Numbered from the stretch's first letter, positions 31,670-41,927 are shown. The stretch: DNA of 64,000 bases from Maniola hyperantus (GCF_902806685.2 NC_048553.1:11637440-11701439), one strand, 5' to 3'. Numbers and translations are program-made. Notes: generated from the letters alone by a model not told the origin.

Positions 31670-31946
31670 CCCATATTTTATAAGAGTTCACGATATATTG
31701 CAAATAAAAAATCTGACTGACGATAGAGGAGAGGGACGAACGTTACGTAACCAGGCCATTCGGAGTCAATGTTACGTCGTAGGCGGGGCATTGACCCGAG
31801 TTTTACACGCTATATATTGCGGGGTTGGTAAATTCTGAATCACTAAAACTACACAATGAGGCAAATGGTTATTGGTACTGGATTGTGTTTAGGTAGTATA
31901 ACAATAACGGCAAGTTTTTGCTAGCGTTCTAGTTACAACCTTTATA
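31670..31946 (+). mobile_element. CAGGGTGTAACC-family MITE
   Basis: It carries TTGCAAATAAAAAATCTGAC, GAGTCAATGTTACGTCGTAG, ATTGACCCGAGTTTTACACG and right end GCTAGCGTTCTAGTTACAAC. The left terminus is degraded. Confidence 0.75.
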
Positions 31947-32243
31947 CGGAAACAAAAATATCACTTTAATAGCTGTCAAACTTTAGTCTAGACTAGCAGT
32001 ACATTTTACTACCTACAAATTCAAGCAATGTTCACAATAAATGTGTTACTGGTGCGGTGAACCGGTGAATAAAACACTTACATTTAAAATGAAATTATAG
32101 CATACTATCATAAGATAGTATATATGGTCGAGAGTACTAAATGTAAAATTGTTAAGAAGTTAAGAAAAGTGACCAAATAGAATACAATATTGTGAGAATG
32201 TCTCTTTTATTTGTTTGAATAGTTACATAGGTAATTAATTAGT
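31947..32243. other. No recognisable feature; upstream of a candidate exon
   Basis: AT-rich sequence. Taken with the exon candidate at 32287, it could be intron. Confidence 0.4.
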
Positions 32244-32286
32244 GTGATACAATATGATACAGAAATAGTTCACTTTTATCTTTCAG

Positions 32287-32466
32287 CGCGAACTACTCTA
32301 GTCTACAGGGAAGTTTGGCAGGTTAACGATAAATTGGGAATGTACGTAGGCGCCACCGTCACAGTATGGACTACGGACAGCCGTCGCGAAAGTTTGCATG
32401 ACCCCGCAATGAAACTTTACACAAGAAAAATATTATGGCAACTTGGACGAAATAACTTTGTTTCAG
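32287..32466 (+). CDS. Candidate internal exon of an unidentified host gene
   Basis: A 180-nt open segment is preceded by a pyrimidine-rich tract ending TTTTATCTTTCAG and followed by CAG|GTTGAA, so it has acceptor- and donor-like borders. Length is divisible by three, entering after codon position 1 and leaving after codon position 1. The 59 complete codons encode a hydrophilic, beta-like peptide including WQVNDKLGMYVGATVTVW and LWQLGRNNF, with varied third positions rather than the low-complexity look of most local frames. It is not related to any repeat in the window. I do not recognise the family. No adjoining exons are identified here, so they would lie far away or the segment is a relic. 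The donor is weaker than consensus. Confidence 0.45.
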
Positions 32467-32486
32467 GTTGAATTTTTATACAATTA

Positions 32487-32686
32487 CAAGCTTATGCTCG
32501 CGACTTCGTCCGCGTGGACTACACAAATTTCAAACCTCTATATCACTCCCTTATAGGTTGAATTTTCAAAAATCCTTTCTTAGCGGATGCCTACGTCGTA
32601 ATAGCTATCCGCATGCCAAATTTCAGCCCAATCCGTCCGTAGTTTGAGCTTCAAAAGCAGTCAACTTTTCCTTTTATATATTTAGA
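32487..32686 (-). mobile_element. Helitron-like element (type X)
   Basis: Hairpin CGCGACTTCGTCCGCG near the left end, GGATGCCTACGTCGTAATAG block, TTTATATATTTAGA right end. The CTAG end reads CAAG and the TCAGTCAG run is deleted. Confidence 0.7.
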
Positions 32687-32744
32687 AAAAGGAGAAATTT
32701 CATAGGATTTAAAATTTTGGCTTGTAGTATTACGACAGTATATT

Positions 32745-32945
32745 TTTTATTCCATTTTAAGTTAGCCCTTGAGTGCAATTTTAGCTGGTGTTATGATGCA
32801 GTCTCTGAAATCTATAGAGTATTTAATATTGTCAGTTTTACTAGCGCACTACTTACCAGCAAGAAACTCGGCGGTTGCTCTTTTCAAAATTCAAATTGCA
32901 GAATTAAACTATGCTTAATATCTGGTACTCTATAGACTATCATTA
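32745..32945 (-). mobile_element. SINE 3 tail and LINE 3' UTR fragment
   Basis: 32755-32800 is a diverged SINE 3 tail (AAGTTAGCCCTTGAGTGCAA). About 32850-32910 holds CCAGCAAGAAACTCGGCGGT, the reverse of the LINE 3' UTR found at 35690. Confidence 0.55.
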
Positions 32946-33089
32946 ACAACACGATACATCACTCCAGATAATCTTATCGTTTAGATTTGTGGCTACACCG
33001 TTCTGATTGACTAATTATGGTAATTAATTAGGTTTAGTAATGATCTACGTTGACTATAGAGGTAGGTATTGTAGAGATCTAGTAGTAAA

Positions 33090-33273
33090 TCAGTACCCTT
33101 ATTATAAATGCGAAAGTGTGTTTGTTTGTTCGTTTGTCCTTCAATCACATCGCAACAGTGCAACGGATTGACGTTATTTTTGCATGGATATAGATAAAGA
33201 CCTGGAGAGTGACATACGACTATCTCGGAAAATCAAAGAGTTCCCGCGGGATTTGAAAAACGTAAATACAAAT
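33090..33273 (+). mobile_element. Helitron type Y, 5' portion, split by a LINE
   Basis: It begins TCAGTACCCTTATTATAAAT and continues to CCCGCGGGATTTGAAAAACG. The rest resumes at about 34359-34402 with CCACGCGGACGAAGTCGCGG GCATCAGCTAG. Confidence 0.8.
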
Positions 33274-34358
33274 ACAAATACAAATACAAATTTCTTTATT
33301 GCGAATATGGGTAAACAGTTGAGATGTTACAAAAACAAAAAGGTACAGCCAAATTCTGCCTATTAGCATGCAATATGTTATGTTATACCTAGCATCGAGT
33401 TCTGATAATATTACTCGTACATATTTTAAAAATAAGGTAAAAATGTGTCTGGTAGTGAAATATGTCAAATAAGAATAAAATGTCAAATAGTCGGATAAGA
33501 ACAATGTTGAGTTAAAATGAGGTTATTATTCAAAATTTTAAGTTAATGTAATGGGGTTCCCATGTATATTAAATAAAAGTAAATCGTGCATTAAATAATC
33601 ATTAAATTATGCTCGATTCATTAAGATACTCCTTAATAGAATAATAAGCTTTGCTTATCAAAAATGTCTTTAGTGATGTTTTAAAACTATTCATGGGCAG
33701 TTTCTTTATCTCATTTGATACTTTGTTATAAATATTAATTGCGAGACAAACTATGCTTTTTTGCATTTTCGCTGTCTTCGAATATTGTGCACGCAATCTT
33801 AATGGGTGTCTCCTGTTATTCATATTTTTAAATAAGTCGAGGTTGCCATGTACAAAAACAGCTATCTCATAAACAAAAAGCGAGGGAATTGTCAATATCT
33901 GCAGGTCCCTAAAATGTGGCTGACAGCCGTCAGTCCAGTGCAGGTTTCGTATTGCTCGGATGCACCTTTTCTGGGCCTTAAAAACTCTCTCACGGTCAAC
34001 AGAGTTACCCCAGAACATAATGCCGTATCTAAGCGTTGACTCAACATATCCAAAATATGATGTACGCAGCGTTTGCATATCAGCTCTTTTATTTAGTTTA
34101 TAAAGGGCATAAGAAAACTTATATAATTTGTTACAAATAATATCTGTGTGAGCCTTCCAATTTATTTGGTTATCAATAATGATACCCAGGAATTTCGCTT
34201 CTGTAGTTGTACTTATTTGTGTTCCCATATGGTTAATATTATAATTAGATATTTTTAATACATCCCAATTAAATGTCATAATTTTAGTCTTATCTATGTT
34301 ATTATATTATTATATTTAGGTTATTTTTGTCAAGCCAGTCAATTACTCGATCAATTGA
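33274..34358 (-). mobile_element. 5'-truncated LINE inserted in a Helitron
   Basis: The 3' end is an array of ATTTGT units (complement seen at about 33268-33292), then about 310 bp of 3' UTR and the coding relic at 33602-34350. GTAAAT occurs on both sides of the insert and may be the target duplication. Confidence 0.75.
33602..34279 (-). pseudogene. LINE reverse-transcriptase C-terminal region (225 residues)
   Basis: The frame contains the AKFLGIIIDNQINW motif (the FLG/YLG block that follows the catalytic reverse-transcriptase domain), then the usual helical tail with YGIMFWGNS and QKRCIRAI, and ends with LKTFLISKAYYSIKEYL. These are characteristic of jockey/CR1-group LINEs. Upstream of 34279 the reading continues in homologous codons (about 34285-34350, with WLDKNNLNI) but a short ATA-repeat change shifts the frame, so the apparent start is not real. 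Endonuclease and catalytic FADD region are absent. The same tail is seen in diverged form at 35455. Confidence 0.85.
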
Positions 34359-34402
34359 TGTATTGTAAATCCACGCGGACGAAGTCGCGGGCATCAGCTA
34401 GT
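34359..34402 (+). mobile_element. Helitron type Y, 3' end of the split copy
   Basis: AATCCACGCGGACGAAGTCG, then GCATCAGCTAG followed by T. Confidence 0.8.
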
Positions 34403-34445
34403 CACGAATATGGATCTGTGAAGAAGGATTGCTTACCTTGAACCT

Positions 34446-34630
34446 GAAGAACCTGTGATTTCGGTTTTTAAAAATCCCGTGGGAACTCTTTGATTTAGCC
34501 TATGTCCTTCCCCGGGATGCAAGCTGTATCTGTACCAAATTTCGTCAAAATCGCCGTGAAAGGGTAGCAGACAGACAGACAGATGGACAGACAGACAGAC
34601 ACACTTTCGCATTTATAATATTATAGCATG
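34446..34630 (-). mobile_element. Helitron-like element (type Y)
   Basis: Core CCCGTGGGAACTCTTTGATT, CCTTCCCCGGGATGCAAGC, ACCAAATTTCGTCAAAATCG, a CAGACAGACAGA run and TTCGCATTTATAATATTA. Its CTAG end is missing. Confidence 0.7.
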
Positions 34631-34669
34631 GATGCTAATGCAGTTGGATACAAACATCCAAATTAAATC

Positions 34670-35420
34670 AGTCTAATAGACCGACTTTACTAGATCCTTT
34701 TCCGTAGAAATTTCACTTGGACGGATCGAAAAGAGGGAATCTTCAATCTGGCACTCAATTCGTCGGAATATCCTTTTCGGATAGACGCGACACAAAGCGT
34801 ATTGTAGTAAACGAGAGGTTTGTACCTACTATTTGCGACGTTCTGCGTCTATTCGCTATTGTTTTGCTTTAAATTTGTGAAGAGTTCTTTTAGAATGCAT
34901 TCATCTAAATATTATATAAAAGAAAAAGGTGACTGACTGACTGACTGACTGATTGACTGACTGACTGATCTATCAACGCACAGCTCAAACTACTGGACGG
35001 ATTGGGCTGAAAGTTGGCATGCAGATAGCTATTAAGACGTAGGTATCCGCTAAGATAGGATTTTTGAAAATTCAACCCCTAAGAGAGTGAAATAGGGGTT
35101 TAAAATTGTTGTAGTCCCCGCGGACGAAGTCGCGAGCATAAGCTAGTTATTTATATAAATAAAATCGATCTAGCGGATTGTTACATTAAAAAAAGTGGGG
35201 GTCTCCAAAAAATTTTGTACACGGACATTTCGCTTGGTTGTATGTCAGAGAATCTTCAATGTAGCACTCAATATCCGTTTCGGATAGATACGACACAAAG
35301 CGTATTGTTGTAAACGAGAGGTTTGTACTATTTGCGACATTCTGTTAGATCTTGTGTACCTATATTGTCTTCGAACTGCTTTGTGAAGGGATCTTTTGGA
35401 ATGCATCTGTATTCATTCAT
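34670..35420 (+). repeat. Direct repeat of about 230 bp, first copy followed by a Helitron
   Basis: 34670-34913 and 35160-35420 share GACACAAAGCGTATTGT, TAAACGAGAGGTTTGTAC and TTTTGGAATGCAT-type ends. Offset at the CACAAAGCGT motif is 502 bp, about 269 bp without the Helitron. Confidence 0.75.
34914..35146 (+). mobile_element. Helitron-like element (type X), complete
   Basis: TC start at 34914 after A, a long GACTGACT run, hairpin CGCGGACGAAGTCGCG, GCATAAGCTAG end before T. It shows all expected end features. Confidence 0.8.
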
Positions 35421-35454
35421 TCGGTGACGAGACCTTTCGTGTTATTGTCTTATG

Positions 35455-35830
35455 TTGCTTTGTGGAGGCTCTTTTACTTAAAGTCATCTATATTCCACAA
35501 ACAATTTTAGACTTGCCTTTACACAAGTTTAAAAAATGTGTTAAAAGTATGCTCCTAAAAAAAGCATATTATACAGTCGAAGACTATATAAATGATAAAA
35601 AAGCTTGGATTTGACTCGCTCCAGCAATGCACGGGGCTGCAATGGCTTGTATAGTATGGTATAATAACATTGTAAATTGTAAAATTAAAAAGAGCAACCG
35701 CCGAGTTTCTTGCTGGTTCTTCTCAGTAGGAACGGCATTCCGAACCAGTAGTAAATTAAAACTACCCGACTATTCGAAAGCACTTATAAAAAGTCTACTT
35801 GAATAAAAACATATTCTATTCTATTTTCAT
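35455..35830 (+). pseudogene. LINE 3' end, 5'-truncated (jockey/CR1 type)
   Basis: A short frame ends LHKFKKCVKSMLLKKAYYTV EDYINDK, the typical last residues of the LINE ORF2, then a 3' UTR with GCCGAGTTTCTTGCTGGTTC and a terminal ATTCTATTCTATT repeat. Related tails occur at 17385 and 51180. Confidence 0.8.
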
Positions 35831-36018
35831 CATCATTATAATGATCAACTAAGACCTATCTTTTGTTGTACCTATTCTACTCCCTCTGAAACCTCTCGCA
35901 CTGCCAAGGGTCACTGGTAGAGACCTCTCATAAGTAGAGATAAGTGCTTCCCTGTCCACTTTTACTGTCTTTTTCTCTTTATTGTAAATGTTTTTGATAC
36001 AAAAATAAATATTAATAT

Positions 36019-36121
36019 CAACCCGCTGCCGACTCACTACTGAGAACGGGTCTCCTCTTAGAATGAGATGGGTTTGGCCATAGTCCACCACGCTGGCCAA
36101 ATGCGGATTGGCAGACTACCG
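36019..36121 (-). mobile_element. SINE family 1, 3' fragment
   Basis: CTCACTACTGAGAACGGGTC to GGCCAAATGCGGATTGGCAG on the plus strand, the reverse of the SINE body. Confidence 0.7.
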
Positions 36122-36213
36122 CATTCAAGCCGACTGTTGGAGTTAAACTTATTTAAACCACTCTTTTTGCATCAGTGCATTAAAATTAGTAAACTGCAGC
36201 ATAGAGAAATAGG

Positions 36214-36389
36214 TATAAGTCCCCCAAATTGCTAATGCGCGTGGCCGCTATTTGAGTGACGTCAGCACTACACTGAAGTTTCGAACCGACAGCATATTTT
36301 TACTTAAATATAGATAACTACGTCAAATGACGTCATTTCGATGTTAATGAGACATGGTTCGAGCGCAATAGCAATTTCCGGGACTTATA
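36214..36389. mobile_element. MITE with TATAAGTCCC ends and two TGACGTCA sites
   Basis: TATAAGTCCCCCAAATTGCT and AGCAATTTCCGGGACTTATA are inverted ends. TGACGTCA, the palindromic CREB/ATF-type binding site, is at 36257-36264 and 36328-36335. A sister copy is at 58694. Confidence 0.8.
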
Positions 36390-36589
36390 CTAGGCAGAGA
36401 GAGATATCAAAATCAAAGGTACTCTATGGGTATTATCTAGTGTTGACAACTATCAAATATCCCTTAGAAATGCGATCTACATACGAATACGTATAGTTGT
36501 GGCAGAGAAGCATCTATTTCAAGTCACTTTGTTCATGTCACGGGCACCTCTCTTGGAAATTGACATTGTTTTTGATTCGCAATCGTTTG

Positions 36590-36725
36590 ACTGTAAATTG
36601 AGCCATTGTTTCGTATGGACAGGGCTATTGAACAAACAAAATGGCACCGACTCAGTGTTGCTTTAGCAATGCAACCTCAGTGACGTCTGGATTTCAAACG
36701 GGTCGTTCATTAGTATCTAAGAGAA
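36590..36725. mobile_element. Dispersed element (GACTCAGTG / GACGTCTGGATTTC type)
   Basis: Reverse counterpart of 43811-44107: AAATGGCACCGACTCAGTG, GTGACGTCTGGATTTCAAAC, GGGTCGTTCATTAGTATCTA. No ORF. Confidence 0.7.
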
Positions 36726-36781
36726 ACTAGATACTCTAAAAAGTAATTCGCAAAAATCTTCAGCATGCTTATGAGAGTGAA

Positions 36782-37520
36782 TATGGTTGGTATTTTGCAA
36801 TGGATCATTCATCTGAAGGCGGCGAGGTGTCTGCGTGATGGATGGCGCGTCGCTGGGGGCTCCGCTACTGTTGACGACGCGACATGTTGCAGCTAGTGTG
36901 TTGAATCCGACATCCCTCCATCCAACCGCTCATCCACTACATGAGACGAAAACATTGACTTGTTAGAATGAGCACAATCTTACGCTGTCCTCCACCTTTC
37001 TCATGAAACCTTCCAGTCACATTCGTAAACTAGTATTGATATACGTCTTTATTTCAGAACACGTCTTACTAAGCGAACTAAAGAAAATCAGTAAAACATG
37101 ATGTTTATAGTTGTGAGAAATGGGAGTTTTGTGAATCATAATTGAGTATGGTTGGTATCTTGCAATGGATCATTCATCTGAAGGCGGCGAAGTGTCTGCG
37201 TGATGGAAGGCGTATCGCTGGGGATGCGATATCGTTGACGACGCGACATGTTGCAGCTAGTGTGTTGAATCCGACATCCCTCCATCCAACCGCTCATCCA
37301 CTACATGAGACGTAAACATTGACTTGTTAGAATTAGCGCCATCTTAAACTTTCCTACACCTTTCTCATAAACCCTCTTTCAACTATCTTTTTAAAGTAGT
37401 GGATCCATAATATTAGATAGTCGTCCCATACAAAGCTTACTCATTAAGAAAATCATTAAAAAAAGTGCTTATAGTTGTAAAGCATGCAGTTTAGTGAGAA
37501 TCATACATAGTTGAATATGA
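36782..37520 (+). repeat. Tandem duplication, period 365 bp
   Basis: Copies start at 36782 and 37147 with TATGGTTGGTAT. The GC-richer core (GGATCATTCATCTGAAGGCG to CTCATCCACTACATGAGACG) is well conserved, while the flanking AT-rich halves have drifted. All frames through the core contain stops, so it does not look coding. Confidence 0.85.
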
Positions 37521-37739
37521 TGGTGTTTCCAGTTACATAACATTAATTCTTTTATTTAAAATGGGACATTTTAACAAAAGACCCATATCATGAAATGGCT
37601 GATTCAATACTCCGACAGCAACATATACCGATATTCCGATGAAACGAAATGCATTAATATTCACGCCGACTCATAACGAAATCTACGTTTTCAATCCATC
37701 ACACAAAATACACACTCGTATGAATATCGTCCCTAAAGC
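37521..37739. other. No recognisable feature
   Basis: AT-rich sequence of about 220 bp between the duplication and a SINE. Confidence 0.4.
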
Positions 37740-37925
37740 GAAAAAACCGGCCAAGTGTGAGTCACTACAGAGCTCGATTCTCCTCTCAGAGAGAGTTTAG
37801 CAATAGTTCACCACGATGTCCAAGCGGATTGATAGATTTCTCACACCTTTTTGAGAACATGAACGGAAAATTCTCAGGCATGCCGGTTTCCTCACGATGG
37901 TTTCCTTCACCGTTACGTACGGCTA
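37740..37925 (-). mobile_element. Family A stub joined to SINE family 1
   Basis: AAAAAACCGGCCAAGTGTGA GTC is followed directly by a diverged reverse SINE body (CACTACAGAGCTCGATTCTC to TCCTTCACCGTTAC). The SINE head is missing. Confidence 0.65.
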
Positions 37926-38149
37926 CGAATTTCTTCCTCGTACTTATTTTTTTTAAACCTTATTGTTTCAAAAACTATTTTTAAACCTAGTTATCTGAAA
38001 TTCCGACAAGTTTCTCTGTTGAATTGAAAAGTCCATTTTGGTCTCCGAATACCGGGATGCTGCACGTTAATAATAAATGTGACATTTAAATTTCTTAATG
38101 AAGCTTGCAGCGGTAACTTTCCCAGATTAATTAATATTCATACTTTATA

Positions 38150-38330
38150 TTATTAATGTGAAAGTATGTCTGTCTGTCTATCTGCAATTTTTATTAAACC
38201 AAAGGGTATGGGTTTAATTGAAACTGCCATACCTCTTCCAGGTTAGCCCGCATCCATCTTCGATTGCATCATCACTTACCACCAGGTGAGATTTCAATCA
38301 AGGGCTAACTTGTATCTGAATTTAAAAAAA
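38150..38330 (+). mobile_element. Helitron type Y fragment followed by SINE 3 tail
   Basis: ATTATTAATGTGAAAGTATG and a CTGTCTGTCTATC run precede the SINE 3 segment GGGTATGGGTTTAATTGAAA to TAACTTGTATCTGAATTTAA. Confidence 0.65.
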
Positions 38331-38539
38331 AATCTTTTACGGCATATAACTAACAGTAATTGTCCTACCGCCGACAAGGAAGCGACTAGCTATCGATATT
38401 TTTCGCTAGAGAAACCTACAATCGATATTTATGATTCCGTGTCAATAAAAGAGATTTAATTCATCACTGACTGTGCACATTGCCAGCGAGAATTCTCTCT
38501 CTCCACGACTTTGTCGCAGCGACAAAAGCTATCAAAGAA

Positions 38540-38915
38540 AAAACCAGCCAAGTGCGAGCCAGGCTCGCGCAACTAGGGTTCCGTACTATAGTCGTATTTT
38601 ATCGACATTTTGCACGATAATTCAAAAACTATGATGCATAAAAATAAATAAAAATCTGTTTGAGAATGTACAGGTGAAGACCTTTCATATGATACCCCAC
38701 TTGGTATAGTCACTCACTTCGAAAGTTGAAAATACTAATTATTAGTTCATGACCACAATTTAATTTTTTTTGTGTGATCTAACCCTAAATTAACGGTTTT
38801 CAGATTTTTCCCCAAATGTCAGCTATAAGATCTACCTACCTGCCAAATTTCATGATTCTATGTCAACGGGAAGTACCCTGTAGGTTTCTTGACAGACAGA
38901 CAGACAGACAGACAG
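38540..38915 (-). mobile_element. Family A element
   Basis: CAGCCAAGTGCGAGCCAGGC start, TATGATACCCCACTTGG, CTTGACAGACAGACAGACAG end. The terminal GGTACGGAACCC block is missing. Confidence 0.7.
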
Positions 38916-39089
38916 ACGACTAGCTCAGCGACGCTCTCTGGCGGTCAAAAAACTCGTGCATCTTATGCAGGAACTAATTGATGTATGACGAGCGATTAAA
39001 AATAGTCTCTTCAAGATCCCATCACATGGTTGGTAATAGCTCGCTTGTGCTTGTTTATTAAAGCTATTACAGTAGCCAGCAAGAAATTT
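38916..39089. other. No recognisable feature
   Basis: Short unassigned spacer. Confidence 0.4.
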
Positions 39090-39380
39090 TGTCGACCTTT
39101 AGAAAGAGACAGCAGTTTTGTAGAGCATTGTCTTTGTCACTCATACCTATGTGACGTTTTGTCGGTCTCAACAACAGAGACAATTTTTTTTTATTCATTA
39201 TAGGCAAACGCTTGATCACAATCACACCTGATGGAAAGTGATGTGCGGTGTAAGATGGGACGCGTTTACCTAGAAGATGCCTATTCACTCTTGTTTTTAA
39301 AGATACCCGGGTTGTAATTGGTAGGAAACACAATTCTCTTACGAAACTTCAATCTCTTTCAGGTTGATGTGCAATATTTC
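39090..39380. mobile_element. MITE interrupted by a LINE 3' tail
   Basis: Left part 39090-39186 (AGAAAGAGACAGCAGTTTTG, TCACTCATACCTATGTGACG) and right part about 39347-39380 match the element at 41525-41675. The middle (39187-39346) is a T-rich LINE tail with GGCAAACGCTTGATCACAAT and GAAGATGCCTATTCACTC. Confidence 0.65.
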
Positions 39381-39656
39381 TTGTCTCGGCTAATGTAATT
39401 TTGTGCCGCGTACTTTACAGAAATAGCTCGGACACGGCCATGTTGACGTAAAACCGACATATTTATGTAAATAGGACTTGCAGGAGTCGCTGATGGTATA
39501 TAAACTGCTGCGGTCAGCAATCCGATGGGATGTCATTTAAAATAATAATCGAAATGTGTGTCGGTATATTGCACGTAAAATCTATACTGCAGGCCAAGCA
39601 CGACCAGTGCGAGATATCTCTTTCGCGGCTTCTGCCACGCTTTGTATATATACCTC
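39381..39656. other. No recognisable feature
   Basis: No motif supports a gene or a known repeat. Confidence 0.4.
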
Positions 39657-39752
39657 ATCATGATCAACCCATACAGAGCACAGGTCTCCTCTCAGAGTGA
39701 GAAGGGTTTTGGCCATAGTCTACCACGCTGGCCAAGTGCGGATTGGCAGACA
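39657..39752 (-). mobile_element. SINE family 1, 3' fragment
   Basis: ATCATGATCAACCCATACAG and GTCTACCACGCTGGCCAAGT GCGG. Confidence 0.7.
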
Positions 39753-40061
39753 GGTTGATATATATGTCAGTCAGTCAGTCAGTCAGGACTTGGAATTTTA
39801 TATAATATATCGATTAGCGTTTGGTATGGACTGTAAATGGTTGTCACACTGATAGTGCTAGGGCTGTTGGAAAACTGCCCGGCTGCGGATGTTTTGCCAA
39901 ACAGATAGCAGGTGATCAACCCGTGTATTTAAATGTGAATATCCGGGTTTACATTAAGCAAGCTCTACACTCACGCGTCAATCGGTAATGGCCTTGGCAC
40001 TACCGGATGTCGACCTTCTATCAGGGTGGTACAATTTTTTAGCATCATCTATGTGTCATCA
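39753..40061. other. No gene; short Helitron-like scrap
   Basis: A TCAGTCAGTCAGTCAG run near 39768 followed by TTATATAATATA may be a Helitron X end. The rest is unassigned. Confidence 0.35.
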
Positions 40062-40352
40062 GTACCCGTAGTACAAGATTTTACGTCTCACCAAACCAAA
40101 CCAAATTCGAGAGTCGAAATACTTCCGCGTTACAGTAAACTGGATCTTAAATGCCTTGTTTTAAAGCTCAAGTTTGTCTACACTTCTACAGCCAGCGCTC
40201 CAAGCGGAAAAATTGCGAAATTAAAATCAGTGGCATTGAATATTTGACTTCAATTCAAGGCTGTTTAGGTCCATTTTACTGTAACGCGGAAGTATTTCGA
40301 CTCTCGAATTTGGTTTCGTTTGGTGAGACGTAAAATCTTGTACTACGGGTAC
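40062..40352. mobile_element. MITE with GTACCCGTAGTACAAGATTT ends
   Basis: Ends GTACCCGTAGTACAAGATTT and AAATCTTGTACTACGGGTAC are perfect complements. The interior ends (TCGAGAGTCGAAATACTTCC / CGGAAGTATTTCGACTCTCG) also pair, so the arms extend to at least 70 bp with small gaps. Confidence 0.85.
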
Positions 40353-40353
40353 A

Positions 40354-40649
40354 GTACCCGTAGTACAAGATTTTACGTCTCACCAAACGTTGCTAGAATT
40401 CGAGAGTCGAAACACAATAACATCAAAATAAAATGGACCTAAAGAGCCTTGAATTGAAGTCAAATATTCAATGCCACTGATTTTAATTTCGCAATGTTTC
40501 CGCTTGGAGCGCTGGCTGTAGAAGTGTAGACAAACTTGAGCTTTAAAACAAGTCTTTTAAGATCCAGTTTACTGTAACGCGGAAGTATTTCGATTCTCGA
40601 ATTTGGTTTGGTTTGGTGAGACGTAAAATCTTGTACCTACTACCGGTAC
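40354..40649. mobile_element. Second MITE of the same family, opposite orientation
   Basis: It begins one base after the first, at GTACCCGTAGTACAAGATTT, and reads as the reverse version (GGAGCGCTGGCTGTAGAAGT against CTTCTACAGCCAGCGCTCC in the first). Confidence 0.85.
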
Positions 40650-40740
40650 TGATAGATTCTTGTTTACCTTTAAATACTTTATGCACATGAGAATGAAAAC
40701 CAGTTTTAGTCCACTTATAGCCAGCATAAAGAAGTAGGTA

Positions 40741-41118
40741 ATTGGGTATTTGACTCCAATTATTTAATTACTTTATTATAAACTAGGATAAAAATAATGA
40801 CGTAAACTGAAAAAACTAATTAAATCGATCAAATAACAAAAAAGTTATAAGCATTTAAATATTTCTGATTAGACAGAGATGGCGATATAGAATTTTGACG
40901 TCACACCTTACTAATGCCATAGTAGCTTCGTGCGGTTTCATACTTTTCGTTTTGCGAGAAATGGATAGAAGACCCTCCCACTCCAAAATTAAAATGCCTG
41001 TAACTTTGTAAATCTTTGTTGGATTTTAATATTTTTTTCAGCGTACGTCATTATTTTTATCGTAGTTTATAATAAAGTAATAATAAGTATCAAATTCAAA
41101 AGTAGGAATATACCCAAT
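40741..41118. mobile_element. MITE with about 65-bp inverted arms
   Basis: ATTGGGTATTTGACTCC through AAATAATGACGTA pairs with TACGTCATTATTTTTATCG through ATATACCCAAT. The middle has TTTCGTTTTGCGAGAAATGG and GAAGACCCTCCCACTCC. The right half of a relative lies at 55758-55982. Confidence 0.8.
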
Positions 41119-41370
41119 TTACGAGCATGAGAAGTGAAAACAAAATTTGTATTACCATAGACAATCTATATTGAAATAGATTCCCTCAATCCCACACAAG
41201 TTCGGTGATAGGTGTAACATGGTGTAATCGTGTGGGCGAATTCGATTTACTTCACTGAATTTCCGTTTCCGTGGGTAACGCTAAACTTGTTACGTTCCAA
41301 TATCGGTATTTTGTAAGCGGTTCTAATGGGATCTGCCTGCCGTGGTAAGCATTTTCAAGACAGTCTTGAG
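41119..41370. other. No recognisable feature
   Basis: Unassigned AT-rich spacer. Confidence 0.4.
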
Positions 41371-41437
41371 TCCTTTTGCATGATCAGTGGAGATCAGTGT
41401 TCTGTAGTGAGCCGTCGATCGGTTGATCATGATGATA
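41371..41437 (+). mobile_element. SINE family 1 tail
   Basis: TTCTGTAGTGAGCCGTCGAT CGGTTGATCATGATGAT end only. Confidence 0.6.
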
Positions 41438-41524
41438 ATTAATTCATTTTAAACCTAACTGTTTACAAGTACAGGTAGGTAGGGTAGGCACAGTACGCGA
41501 CAGAAAGTAATGTACCTACAATCT

Positions 41525-41675
41525 ACATACATCGCCATTAGATTTTAGAATGACATTTCGGCTTTGTAGAGCCTTGTCTCTGTCACTCATACCTATATGA
41601 CGTTTTGTCGGTCTCAAGATAGAGACAATGCTCTACAAATTTGCTATCTCCTTCTAAAGGTCGATGTACATTATT
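41525..41675. mobile_element. MITE with TTTGTAGAGC ends
   Basis: TTTGTAGAGCCTTGTCTCTG and AGAGACAATGCTCTACAAA are inverted around a body with TCACTCATACCTATATGACG. Confidence 0.7.
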
Positions 41676-41927
41676 TTCTGATTATGTAACGGCGGTTCCG
41701 CACTCATCCGATCCGAGCCCGTGAAACATTTCTTTTAGTTTTGTATGGAAGCTTATGACATGTCGTAGATATTTTTTATATCCGTGTTTTCGAATTGTGT
41801 GATACTTACAACTTTCAAAAAAAATGATTTTCTTCCTTTCTTTCTTTCTAACCGTATAATGTAATTTCACTGTAAGTTTAATGACAATAATTTTTAAAGT
41901 TAAACTCAACTGAATTCGAAAAGTTGT

